DNA of 21,960 bases from Desulfobulbaceae bacterium. Its GTDB lineage: Bacteria > Desulfobacterota > Desulfobulbia > Desulfobulbales > Desulfobulbaceae. The DNA lies in contig JALXCX010000165.1 in assembly GCA_026990725.1 (NCBI GenBank), positions 1 to 21,960 of the forward strand, read 5' to 3'. Below the pieces are notes generated by a model. It searched no databases, was not told where the DNA came from, and was given only the letters and a program-made list of their open reading frames with translations. Positions 6,457-13,347 of this stretch are shown here, in pieces. A program made the position numbers and the translations under genes. Positions within the stretch are counted from its first letter, which is position 1, and every line of letters starts with the position of its first letter.

Positions 6457-7461
6457 TTACAAGGGTTTGTTTGCCTCCATGTGCAAAACCAGATCCAGCA
6501 TCCGGTTGGAATACCCCCATTCATTGTCATACCAACTCATGACCTTAACCGATGTCCCCAGCACTCGGGTGGACAATGCGTCCACAATGGACGAATGTGG
6601 ATCTCCCTGAAAGTCTATAGAAACAAGCGGTTCATCGCAATACCTGAGAAAACGCCCATCTGCCTCCTGCAACGCCCTGTTGACTTCCGGTACTGTCGTT
6701 TCCCGTTCCACTTCAATGACAATGTCAACCAGTGAGACATCCGGTGTCGGTACCCGCACGGCAAGACCTTCAAACTTATTTTTTAATTCCGGAATAACAA
6801 GGGCCACAGCTGCGGCAGCCCCGGTGCTGGTCGGGATCATGGACAAGGCGGCCGCGCGTGACCTGCGCAGATCCGCATGTGGGAAATCCAACAGACGCTG
6901 GTCACCGGTGTAGGCATGAATCGTCGTCATGAGTCCTCTTTGTATACCAAAATTATTCAGTATCACCTGAGCAACCGGCGCAAGGCAATTTGTGGTGCAG
7001 GAGGCATTGGAGATCACATGGTGCAGGGTGGGATCATATTCCTCTTCATTGACTCCCATGACAATGGTTTTCACATTTCCTTTGGCCGGGGCCGAAATGA
7101 TGACCTTGTCTGCTCCGGCATCGATATGAGCCTTGGCCTTGTCCTGATCCCGAAAAAAACCTGTGCATTCCAGCACGTACTCAGCACCGGTTTCACGCCA
7201 GGGAATATCTGCAGGATTTCGGTGGGAAGAAACGGGTATCAGGGTGCCATTAACCAGTATCCCGTTATTATCATACGAAACATCAGCACCATACACGCCC
7301 ATCACTGAATCGTATTTTAAGAGATGGGCCATGGTCTTTACATCGGTCAGGTCATTGATTCCAACAACCTCAATATCCTGAAAAGCCTCATCAAGCGCAA
7401 TTGCCCGAAAAATATTCCTGCCTATACGACCAAATCCGTTTATACCGATTTTTACGCTCAT
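6457..7461 (-). CDS. gap: Glyceraldehyde-3-phosphate dehydrogenase, type I
   Basis: Cytoplasmic glycolytic/gluconeogenic enzyme oxidising glyceraldehyde 3-phosphate with NAD+ and phosphate to 1,3-bisphosphoglycerate. The 334-aa length is normal. The start is ATG 7461, preceded by GGGAGGG six bases upstream, giving MSVKIGINGFGRIGR, the standard nucleotide-binding start; a longer frame to 7524 is not supported. Catalytic Cys155 is in SNASCTTNCLAP and His182 in TTIHAYTGDQ. Asp37 (GINDLTD) favours NAD+ over NADP+. The C-terminal motif SWYDNEWGYSNRM is intact. It follows the unknown 303-aa gene of the aroK-aroC-glgA run after 89 bp with no convincing terminator, so it may be read from that operon or from a promoter in that gap. 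Confidence 0.97.
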   Translation of the reverse strand: MSVKIGINGFGRIGRNIFRAIALDEAFQDIEVVGINDLTDVKTMAHLLKYDSVMGVYGADVSYDNNGILVNGTLIPVSSHRNPADIPWRETGAEYVLECTGFFRDQDKAKAHIDAGADKVIISAPAKGNVKTIVMGVNEEEYDPTLHHVISNASCTTNCLAPVAQVILNNFGIQRGLMTTIHAYTGDQRLLDFPHADLRRSRAAALSMIPTSTGAAAAVALVIPELKNKFEGLAVRVPTPDVSLVDIVIEVERETTVPEVNRALQEADGRFLRYCDEPLVSIDFQGDPHSSIVDALSTRVLGTSVKVMSWYDNEWGYSNRMLDLVLHMEANKPL

Positions 7462-7550
7462 GCTCTTCCCTCCCTGAGGATTCTTACCTGATGTTTCCGA
7501 GTTCTTTTTTACACAACGTAACACACGCCAACAGCGTTGTGAGAATAAAG

Positions 7551-8462
7551 CTACAACGCCCCTTCATTATTTTCTGGGAGTGCCTCATCGCTTTTATACT
7601 CCTGTTTCAAGAGCTCTTTCAAACGCCTGTCGGCCTCAAAACAATCCGAATTAACAGACAAGGCTCTCTGGTACATATCCCGTGCCTGAACAGACCACTG
7701 TCCTTGCAAATAACTCTTGCCGGCAGCACAAAATCCCTGTTCCGGCTTCCTGTGGAACATCTCGGCAAAGACCGCTGCTGTTCCTTCCCCCCACAACTCT
7801 TGAACCACGTCCTCCTGCTCCGCAAGAAGCCGAACCACCAGCATATTCTCTGACAACCAGGGAAGCATGGTTCGAAGAATGTAGCTGGTCTGACCAAAAA
7901 GAAATGCCAGCTGATCCATCTGGGCCGTCACGTCAATTTTAACCCGGTGAATCAATCCATTAACATCCATTATCCGGGTTAAATCGCGGGTACCGGAGAC
8001 CTCGACTGTTTCAGGGTCCCGCATTCTAAACGCCGCTGGTCCGTAACGGCCGAGAATATAGACATTTTCCTTCAGTTTCATGGCTTCATGAAAAATCAGA
8101 CCGACCAGCCAGTCAACAAGCGCGCCTTCAGGGACACCGGCCTGCCCGTCTTCGGGCCAGATTCGGTGACAGAGATCTTTCAGCTGCCAGAGTGGCCCCT
8201 TGTCTACTTCCGTGCCAACCATCAAGGTGAGCCTGTCCCAGATTTTGGCCCGCAAAGCATCATTTTTGGGGGCCAGCAGATCAATCGCCGCAGGGCGGCC
8301 TGCCCCTTTGCAGCCAAGATACACCTGGTAAACATCCTGAAAAGAGCGGACAATGGCAAAAAAATCTTCAAAAACCCGGCGCATGAAAAAATCACGCCTC
8401 TGTTCAAACCACTCCTGCCTCCGCCGGCCCCGGACCGGATGGCCGGGTTTTTCAGCGTTCAT
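7551..8462 (-). CDS. Unrecognised 303-aa protein coupled to glgA
   Basis: I do not recognise a family. The protein is soluble, with no signal peptide or clear membrane segment. The N-terminus is very basic (GRRRQEWFEQRR, 12-23) and is followed by an aromatic-rich helical part (FFAIVRSFQDVYQVYLG). The middle contains LGRYGPAAFRMRDPETVEVSG, which looks like beta strands, and the last 70 residues resemble one tetratricopeptide repeat (AAGKSYLQGQWSVQARDMYQRALSVNS, within about 243-272) ending in charged helices. Its ATG at 8462 lies 11 bases inside the end of glgA, so translation is probably coupled, and a role linked to glycogen metabolism (partner, scaffold or regulator of the synthase) is a reasonable inference from context only. 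Confidence 0.85.
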   Translation of the reverse strand: MNAEKPGHPVRGRRRQEWFEQRRDFFMRRVFEDFFAIVRSFQDVYQVYLGCKGAGRPAAIDLLAPKNDALRAKIWDRLTLMVGTEVDKGPLWQLKDLCHRIWPEDGQAGVPEGALVDWLVGLIFHEAMKLKENVYILGRYGPAAFRMRDPETVEVSGTRDLTRIMDVNGLIHRVKIDVTAQMDQLAFLFGQTSYILRTMLPWLSENMLVVRLLAEQEDVVQELWGEGTAAVFAEMFHRKPEQGFCAAGKSYLQGQWSVQARDMYQRALSVNSDCFEADRRLKELLKQEYKSDEALPENNEGAL

Positions 8463-10116
8463 TTTGCTCCTGTACCGTCATGGCACTGGCCTGTTGGTAG
8501 AGCATAAGATATTCTTTTGTGACCTTTGGCCAGCTGTGATATTTATAAATTTGCAAAATAGCTTCTCTCTGCATTGTCCGGATCCTTGCTGGCTCATTGG
8601 TGTATACCTGCAAGGCTTGCTGCATGGTGGAGGACAACTCGTCCGGCAGCTGTTCTTTATAGGCAAATCCAGTTTTTTCATGCAGCACCTTGACCAGCCC
8701 GCCGACATGATGAACAATGGGCAGGCTCCCCATAAGCTGCGCCATATAATCCGTCAGGCCGCAGGGCTCATAAAGGGATGGAATAAGAAAAAAATCACCG
8801 GCAGCATAAACTTTATTTGCAAGATCAGAATCATAGCCTTTTAAAAAACAAAAACGTCCGGAAAACTCATCAGAAACGGCCAGGGTTTCCAACTGGTGTT
8901 CAAGATCAGGGTCACCGGAACCCAAAACCAGGAGCTGAAATGTTTCTTTTTCTCTTGCAAGCAGCAACGGAAGGGCCTGCAAGAGAAGATCAACCCCCTT
9001 CTGGGCTGTTAATCTGCCGATGAAGGTGAAAAGAGCAAGCTCAGGCGTTAGGTCCAGTTGGCCATGCTGGATGACATTTGCCCATTCACCCTTTTGGCGG
9101 CATCTCTTGAGCATGTTTTTCTTGCAGATTAATTTACCGGAAAGCTCACCACGCCTGGGAGAAAACGATGCGTCAAGGCCTAATTTTTCGGGGTTTTCCG
9201 GGTTAAAATCATCCGGGTTAATCCCGTTTGTGATTCCTGCAAGCCTCACTCCACGTCGCAGGAGTTTATGTCCCAGCCAGCCGGTGCGGATGTCTTCACC
9301 GGTTTGCTGGAGTTCTCTTGCATAATTATCACTCACTGTATTGAGCCGGGCATAATTGGCTGCAGATAAAAAAGGATCAAAACAACCGCTCAGCAGACTG
9401 GCGTCAATGACTGACCCGGGCAGCCCTGTTACGGCACGGGCAAAGGCAAGATCCGCGATTTCCTGGTGGTAGCCGCTACCGGCATTATGGATTGTCACCA
9501 CGCTCCCGGTGTCTGAAAAAAAATGCCGGTAACCGGGAAGCTCACGCATCATTGCCGGAAGTGTTGCGGCATGACCATCATGGCAATGAATGATGTCTGG
9601 CCGGTGGTCAAGGAGAATCATCAGGTCAAGGGCCGCCTTTTGCAGCAGGATATTCATGGCAAAATAATCATAATGCCCCCTGCCCCGGCGCTGCCAGGAT
9701 TCTTTTTTCTCCTCCTTTGCCGTATATGTGTACACCCCTGACTTTTCGTTAAAACGAGAAGATTCAAGCACAAAGACCTCGACCCCGCGCATGGTCTGCT
9801 GCCACACAGCAACCTCTTCCCTGCGTTCCTTTTCCGGATAGTCCATGTCCACAGAAAAATGCGTCCTTCCGCTGCCAAAAACCAATTGTTGAAAACCAGC
9901 TTCCTGCGGATGAATAAATCCGTATCCCGGCAGGACCACCCGAACGCGGCAACTCTGGTCACTCACCAGGGCCTCGGCCAGCTGCCGGCAGACATCTTTC
10001 ACGCCGCCGGCTCCAGCCAGTCCGTCGTATTCCCGGGTGACCATCCAGACATTTTTCTTGTTCCCGGACAAAGCACCAGCCGGGACAACCGGAACGTCCC
10101 CTTTCTTCTCTGTCAC
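8452..10116 (-). CDS. glgA: Glycogen synthase, GT5 family, divergent
   Basis: Glycosyltransferase adding glucose from a nucleotide sugar (ADP-glucose in most bacteria) to the growing alpha-1,4-glucan. The N-terminal Rossmann domain begins KKNVWMVTREYDGLAGAGGV (20-39), and the C-terminal donor domain shows FIGRLTAQKG, the catalytic-Glu motif YEPCGLTDYM and HHVGGLVKV. The start is taken as GTG 10116, four bases after the aroC stop and with AAGGGA eight bases upstream, giving 554 aa; an alternative TTG at 10194 would overlap aroC by 74 bp. Oddity: the family K-T/S-G-G-L motif, whose Lys contacts the donor phosphate, reads G-A-G-G-V, so Lys is replaced by Gly35. The TQLYA stretch after EPCGL is also changed. 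It overlaps the downstream unknown gene by 11 bp. GT5 membership is firm; donor preference is not. Confidence 0.88.
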   Translation of the reverse strand: MTEKKGDVPVVPAGALSGNKKNVWMVTREYDGLAGAGGVKDVCRQLAEALVSDQSCRVRVVLPGYGFIHPQEAGFQQLVFGSGRTHFSVDMDYPEKERREEVAVWQQTMRGVEVFVLESSRFNEKSGVYTYTAKEEKKESWQRRGRGHYDYFAMNILLQKAALDLMILLDHRPDIIHCHDGHAATLPAMMRELPGYRHFFSDTGSVVTIHNAGSGYHQEIADLAFARAVTGLPGSVIDASLLSGCFDPFLSAANYARLNTVSDNYARELQQTGEDIRTGWLGHKLLRRGVRLAGITNGINPDDFNPENPEKLGLDASFSPRRGELSGKLICKKNMLKRCRQKGEWANVIQHGQLDLTPELALFTFIGRLTAQKGVDLLLQALPLLLAREKETFQLLVLGSGDPDLEHQLETLAVSDEFSGRFCFLKGYDSDLANKVYAAGDFFLIPSLYEPCGLTDYMAQLMGSLPIVHHVGGLVKVLHEKTGFAYKEQLPDELSSTMQQALQVYTNEPARIRTMQREAILQIYKYHSWPKVTKEYLMLYQQASAMTVQEQNER

Positions 10117-10120
10117 CTGC

Positions 10121-11224
10121 TTAGTCCCTTGCACAACCTGATCCCTGTTCAGCACCCCCCTGCATGGCAAGCTGCCGCAGAAGATGATCGGCAAGAGTCA
10201 GCTTCACCATGGCCTCACAAACAGGTATGATCCGGGGAATAGCAGAAATATCATGCCGCCCGCCGACCTTGATTTTGACCGGCTCATTGAGCAAATTGAC
10301 GCTCTGTTGTTCTTTATGTATTGACGGAATGGGTTTGACAGCGACCCGCATCACCAAATCTTCTCCATTACTTATTCCCGCAAGAATTCCACCGGAGTTA
10401 TTCCCCAAGAAACCGGACGGGGAGATAGGATCATTATTTTCTGAACCAAGCATTTCTGCCACCCTGAACCCCGCCCCGATCTCCACGCCCTTGACCGCGC
10501 CAATGGACATCAGAGCCCGGGCAAGTTCACCATCAAGCTTATCAAAAACCGGCTCTCCCAGCCCGGGCAGACACGATGCCAGAATTTCGACAACGCCACC
10601 GACTGTATCCCCCTGGCGACGAACCTCCCTGATGCGCTCCTCCATCAGCTCTGCTGTTTTATTATCCGGGCAGAACAAACGATTTTCACCTATCTGGGCA
10701 AGATCACGTTTGCTGGTAGAAACACCTCCAAGGGCCACGGTATAGGCCTGAACAAATATATTATTTTTCCGTAAGAGCTGTTGCGCCACAGCTCCCGCAG
10801 CCACCCTGGCCGCAGTTTCCCGGGCCGAGGCACGACCGCCGCCCCTGTGATCCCGTATTCCATACTTGGCCTGATAGGTCAAATCTCCATGACCGGGCCG
10901 GAAAACATCTTGAAGATGCGTATAGGATTTTGAATGGGCATCTTTATTAAAGATAACCAGAGAAATTGGAGTCCCTGTTGTCTTCTGGCAGCGACAGCCT
11001 TCGGGCTGAAACACCCCGGACATGATCTGGACCTGATCCGGCTCACTCCGTGGCGAGGTCGCCCCACCCTTGCCCGGACGTCTTCGCTCAAGTTCTTCCT
11101 GGATCATTTCAGGAGTAAGGTTGATACCCGGAGGACACCCGTCAATCACTGCACCCAATGCTGTTCCGTGGGATTCTCCCCAGGTTGTTACTTTGAACAG
11201 GCTGCCAAATGTATTTCCTGCCAT
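10121..11224 (-). CDS. aroC: Chorismate synthase
   Basis: Last step of the shikimate pathway: FMN-dependent 1,4-elimination of phosphate from 5-enolpyruvylshikimate 3-phosphate to give chorismate, the precursor of aromatic amino acids, folate and quinones. The 367-aa protein shows all family signatures: TWGESHG (14-20), PGINL, ERRRPG, RPGHGDLTYQAKYGIRDHRG, GRASARETAARVAAGA, and SNGEDLVMRVAVKPIPSI near the C-terminus. RPGHGDLTY has Gly where Ala is usual, a mild change. ATG 11224 has AAGGA seven bases upstream. It follows aroK by 50 bp and precedes glgA by 4 bp, so it is the second gene of an aroK-aroC-glgA-unknown run. Confidence 0.97.
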   Translation of the reverse strand: MAGNTFGSLFKVTTWGESHGTALGAVIDGCPPGINLTPEMIQEELERRRPGKGGATSPRSEPDQVQIMSGVFQPEGCRCQKTTGTPISLVIFNKDAHSKSYTHLQDVFRPGHGDLTYQAKYGIRDHRGGGRASARETAARVAAGAVAQQLLRKNNIFVQAYTVALGGVSTSKRDLAQIGENRLFCPDNKTAELMEERIREVRRQGDTVGGVVEILASCLPGLGEPVFDKLDGELARALMSIGAVKGVEIGAGFRVAEMLGSENNDPISPSGFLGNNSGGILAGISNGEDLVMRVAVKPIPSIHKEQQSVNLLNEPVKIKVGGRHDISAIPRIIPVCEAMVKLTLADHLLRQLAMQGGAEQGSGCARD

Positions 11225-11274
11225 AACCGTGTCCTTGCCGAATTTTTTCTCCGGCCTTTACAAAGTTTTAATGA

Positions 11275-11844
11275 TTACTCATCCCTCTCAACGACTGCTA
11301 ACTGCCGGCAAAGATATCCGGCAAGCTCCGCTGGAGTGTGCTGTTTGGTTGACAGGCAAAGATCTGCCCCTTTTCGGTACAACACTTCTCTTTCCTGCAA
11401 CAGCTTTGTCATATCCATTTCAGCTTCCCTTCCCTCAAGCGACGGCCTTTGAACAGCTGTTTTTGCGTCGGCGGCCAGACGATGTGTAATCGTTTCAATA
11501 TCCGCCTGCAGCCAGACAACAAACGATGCTGCGCAGAGTTTCTGCCAGGCTTTGCGGTGAAGAACTGCGCCACCGCCTGTTGCCAGTACAGTCTCACGTG
11601 TTCCGCTCAGCTCCAGCAACAGCGCCTGTTCCTGGTCACGAAAAGGTTGCCAGCCAAAACGGCTGACAGAGTCCGTGATAGAACATCCCAGCCGTCTGGT
11701 CAACACATCGTCGGTATCAATAAAACGATAGCCCAGCAGATCGGCTAAAACTTTCCCCACAGCGGTTTTACCTGTCGCTCTAAAGCCGGTCAGCACAACG
11801 CATGACACTGAAGTTTTGCAACAATTCGCATTTACAGCGTTCAT
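11275..11844 (-). CDS. aroK: Shikimate kinase
   Basis: Cytoplasmic kinase that phosphorylates shikimate at the 3-OH with ATP, the fifth step towards chorismate. The 189-aa protein has the Walker A loop GFRATGKT (20-27), the shikimate-binding Asp in FIDTDD, the GGG loop in LATGGGAVL, and the lid Arg in QRPSLEG. The start at ATG 11844 is the first Met upstream of the Walker A loop with purine-rich GGAAGGA next to it, but the spacing is tight; a TTG at 11871 would add nine residues. It is the first gene of the minus-strand run and is divergent from cbpA across a 182-bp region containing three palindromes. Confidence 0.9.
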   Translation of the reverse strand: MNAVNANCCKTSVSCVVLTGFRATGKTAVGKVLADLLGYRFIDTDDVLTRRLGCSITDSVSRFGWQPFRDQEQALLLELSGTRETVLATGGGAVLHRKAWQKLCAASFVVWLQADIETITHRLAADAKTAVQRPSLEGREAEMDMTKLLQEREVLYRKGADLCLSTKQHTPAELAGYLCRQLAVVERDE

Positions 11845-11902
11845 ATCCTTCCAAGACCTGACATATCGCAATTAACCGTTTCTTTAACAAAAATAGATAA
11901 TA

Positions 11903-11925
11903 TTCCAGAGGGGTTACCGCTGGAA
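11903..11925. promoter_or_regulatory. Palindrome TTCCAG-N11-CTGGAA in the aroK/cbpA divergent region
   Basis: An exact 6-bp inverted repeat with an 11-bp spacer, located about 60-80 bp upstream of the aroK start. It could be an operator for either divergent gene. Short palindromes are expected by chance, so confidence is low. Confidence 0.25.
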
Positions 11926-11935
11926 CATCCTCCTG

Positions 11936-11947
11936 GCAACGAGTTGC
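11936..11947. promoter_or_regulatory. Palindrome GCAAC-GA-GTTGC in the aroK/cbpA divergent region
   Basis: Exact 5-bp inverted repeat with a 2-base centre, between the two other palindromes of this divergent promoter region. Listed for its position; function unknown. Confidence 0.25.
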
Positions 11948-11981
11948 ACTTTTTCCTTGCTTTTCCACCTGCTGAACTTAC

Positions 11982-11997
11982 TGTACTACATAGTACA
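11982..11997. promoter_or_regulatory. 16-bp palindrome TGTACTACATAGTACA, candidate operator for cbpA
   Basis: Seven-base exact inverted repeats (TGTACTA / TAGTACA) around CA, 30 bp upstream of the cbpA start and overlapping AT-rich sequence that could be its -10 region (CATAAT, 11996-12001). The arms are reminiscent of ACTAG-type aromatic-repressor half-sites, but the spacing differs from TrpR and TyrR sites, so no regulator is named. Confidence 0.45.
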
Positions 11998-12026
11998 TAA
12001 TATTTAAGTCACCGACAAGAGAACCC

Positions 12027-12974
12027 ATGGAATACAAAGACTATTACGACATTCTTGGCGTTTCGCGGCAGGCCACCCAGGAGGAGATCAAGCGCAACTA
12101 CCGCAAACTTGCCAGAAAATATCATCCGGATGTCTGCAAAGAGACGGATGCTGAAAATAAATTTCAGGAACTTGGAGAGGCCTACGAGGTTCTTCAGGAT
12201 CCTGAGAAACGGGCGGCCTATGATAAATTTGGCAGCAACTGGAAAAACGGACAGGATTTTGAACCGCCCCCGGACTGGAACAATGGCTTTGAATTCCGCG
12301 GCTCAGGCTATACCGGGCAAAATCAGCAGAGCGGACACAGTGATTTTTTTGAAAATCTGTTTGGCCACAGCAAATACAACAATGCCGGACAATCAACCTT
12401 TCAGCAAAAGGGCGAAGACCAGCATGCCAGAATTGTCATTAACCTGAAAGATGCCTATAACGGCTCTAAACAGACGCTGACCTTAACCAAACCAACAATC
12501 GACGAGCAGGGACGGGTGACTTCAACACCCCAGACTCTGCATGTAACCATTCCCAAAGGCATCATTCAGGGGCAAAAAATACGGCTTGAGGGCCAGGGTC
12601 TTCCCGGCATGGGCGGCGCGCCAAATGGTGACCTCTTTCTGGAGATTTCCTTTGTCGATGACCCGGTCTTTCATGCGGAAAAACGAGATGTTTACCTCAC
12701 ACTTCCGGTGGCACCCTGGGAAGCCGCACTCGGGGCAACAGTTACGGTCCCGACACTTGGAGGCAATGTCCAGCTTGTGATTCCCCCGGGGTCACAAAAT
12801 GGAGGAAAACTCCGGCTCAAAGGAAAGGGATTAAGCACCGCCGGGGCAAGCGGAGATATGTATGTTGTTTTGCGCATTGTTCTGCCTGTGCCGAAAACAG
12901 AGGAGCAAAAAAAACTGTACAAGGAAATGGCCTCGCTCATGCCGCTTAATCCGCGGGCGGAGATGGGCGTGTAG
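12027..12974 (+). CDS. cbpA: DnaJ-family co-chaperone, CbpA type
   Basis: J-domain protein that stimulates the ATPase of DnaK and delivers substrates to it. The 315-aa protein opens with a J domain (KDYYDILGVSRQATQEEIKR) containing HPD at 33-35. A Gly/Phe/Asn-rich linker follows (about 75-125, with DFFENLFGH), then two beta-rich substrate-binding domains (LTLTKPT onward; IPKGIIQGQKIRLEGQG and VPTLGGNVQLVIPPGSQNGG). The CxxCxGxG zinc-finger repeats of classical DnaJ are absent, as expected for CbpA. ATG 12027 follows AAGAGAA at ordinary spacing. The next gene is cbpM, its known partner, 70 bp downstream, which supports the CbpA call over generic DnaJ. Confidence 0.94.
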   Translation: MEYKDYYDILGVSRQATQEEIKRNYRKLARKYHPDVCKETDAENKFQELGEAYEVLQDPEKRAAYDKFGSNWKNGQDFEPPPDWNNGFEFRGSGYTGQNQQSGHSDFFENLFGHSKYNNAGQSTFQQKGEDQHARIVINLKDAYNGSKQTLTLTKPTIDEQGRVTSTPQTLHVTIPKGIIQGQKIRLEGQGLPGMGGAPNGDLFLEISFVDDPVFHAEKRDVYLTLPVAPWEAALGATVTVPTLGGNVQLVIPPGSQNGGKLRLKGKGLSTAGASGDMYVVLRIVLPVPKTEEQKKLYKEMASLMPLNPRAEMGV

Positions 12975-13019
12975 CAATAATCAGTTCTTTGACATTTTCA
13001 CAACCAGGTTCGCAATTCC

Positions 13020-13035
13020 TGGCATACTCTTTGCT
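13020..13035 (+). promoter_or_regulatory. Sigma-54-like -24/-12 sequence before cbpM
   Basis: TGGCATACTCTTTGCT matches the RpoN consensus (TGGCAC-R-N4-TTGC-W) at all fixed positions but one, with correct GG-to-GC spacing. The predicted start point falls at about 13046, on the cbpM start codon, so it would give a leaderless cbpM message or serve rmuC downstream. The GGC of the -24 element also belongs to a small hairpin (CCAGG/CCTGG), and no enhancer site is seen. May be chance. Confidence 0.35.
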
Positions 13036-13044
13036 AAATAACTT

Positions 13045-13347
13045 ATGACGAAAACAGTGACCTACATAACCGGCACAGTGCTGGACGAGAAAACCCAATG
13101 CGGCCTAAAGGAACTCTGCACGCTCTGCAACATTCCCGCAGAAAGAGTCCTGGAGATGATCAACGAAGGACTGATCGAAGCCCGGCAGAGCTCACCAGTT
13201 ACCTGGCGTTTTACCTATACCGAAATTCGCCGGGTCCAGGCAACAGTCCGCCTGCAGAGAGATCTGCGGATCAACCTGCCCGGATGCGCACTGGCTCTTG
13301 ACTTACTTGACGAGCTGGAAGAACTACGACAGATGCGCCGCAGCTGA
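13045..13347 (+). CDS. cbpM: Chaperone modulator CbpM (MerR-like helix-turn-helix)
   Basis: A 100-aa protein of the CbpM family, which binds the J domain of CbpA and inhibits its co-chaperone activity. The MerR-type winged-helix segment is visible as LKELCTLCNIPAERVLEMINEGLIEA (about 21-46), then TYTEIRRVQATVRLQRDLRINLPG (56-79) and a leucine-rich C-terminal helix (CALALDLLDELEELRQMR). Three Cys lie in the first 30 residues. ATG 13045 lacks a good ribosome binding site. Its stop overlaps the rmuC start by one base (TGATG). The pairing with cbpA makes the call secure; a DNA-binding role is possible by fold but not the described one. Confidence 0.88.
   Translation: MTKTVTYITGTVLDEKTQCGLKELCTLCNIPAERVLEMINEGLIEARQSSPVTWRFTYTEIRRVQATVRLQRDLRINLPGCALALDLLDELEELRQMRRS

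Noticed and set aside
7512..7541. Terminator between the 303-aa gene and gap (CACAACG / CGTTGTG)
   Set aside because: The 7-bp stem has a 16-nt loop and on the minus strand is followed by A residues, not T; it may be a chance repeat.
8452..10194. glgA start at TTG 10194
   Set aside because: It would overlap aroC by 74 bp without a ribosome binding site; GTG 10116, just after the aroC stop, has AAGGGA and fits operon spacing.
11780..11968. 62-codon minus-strand open frame over the aroK 5' end
   Set aside because: Overlaps aroK in another frame and has no family features; it is a shadow frame.
11982..11997. TyrR or TrpR operator
   Set aside because: TyrR boxes need TGTAAA-N6-TTTACA (18 bp) and TrpR needs a TTAA-type centre between the ACTAG halves; this palindrome is 16 bp with a CA centre.
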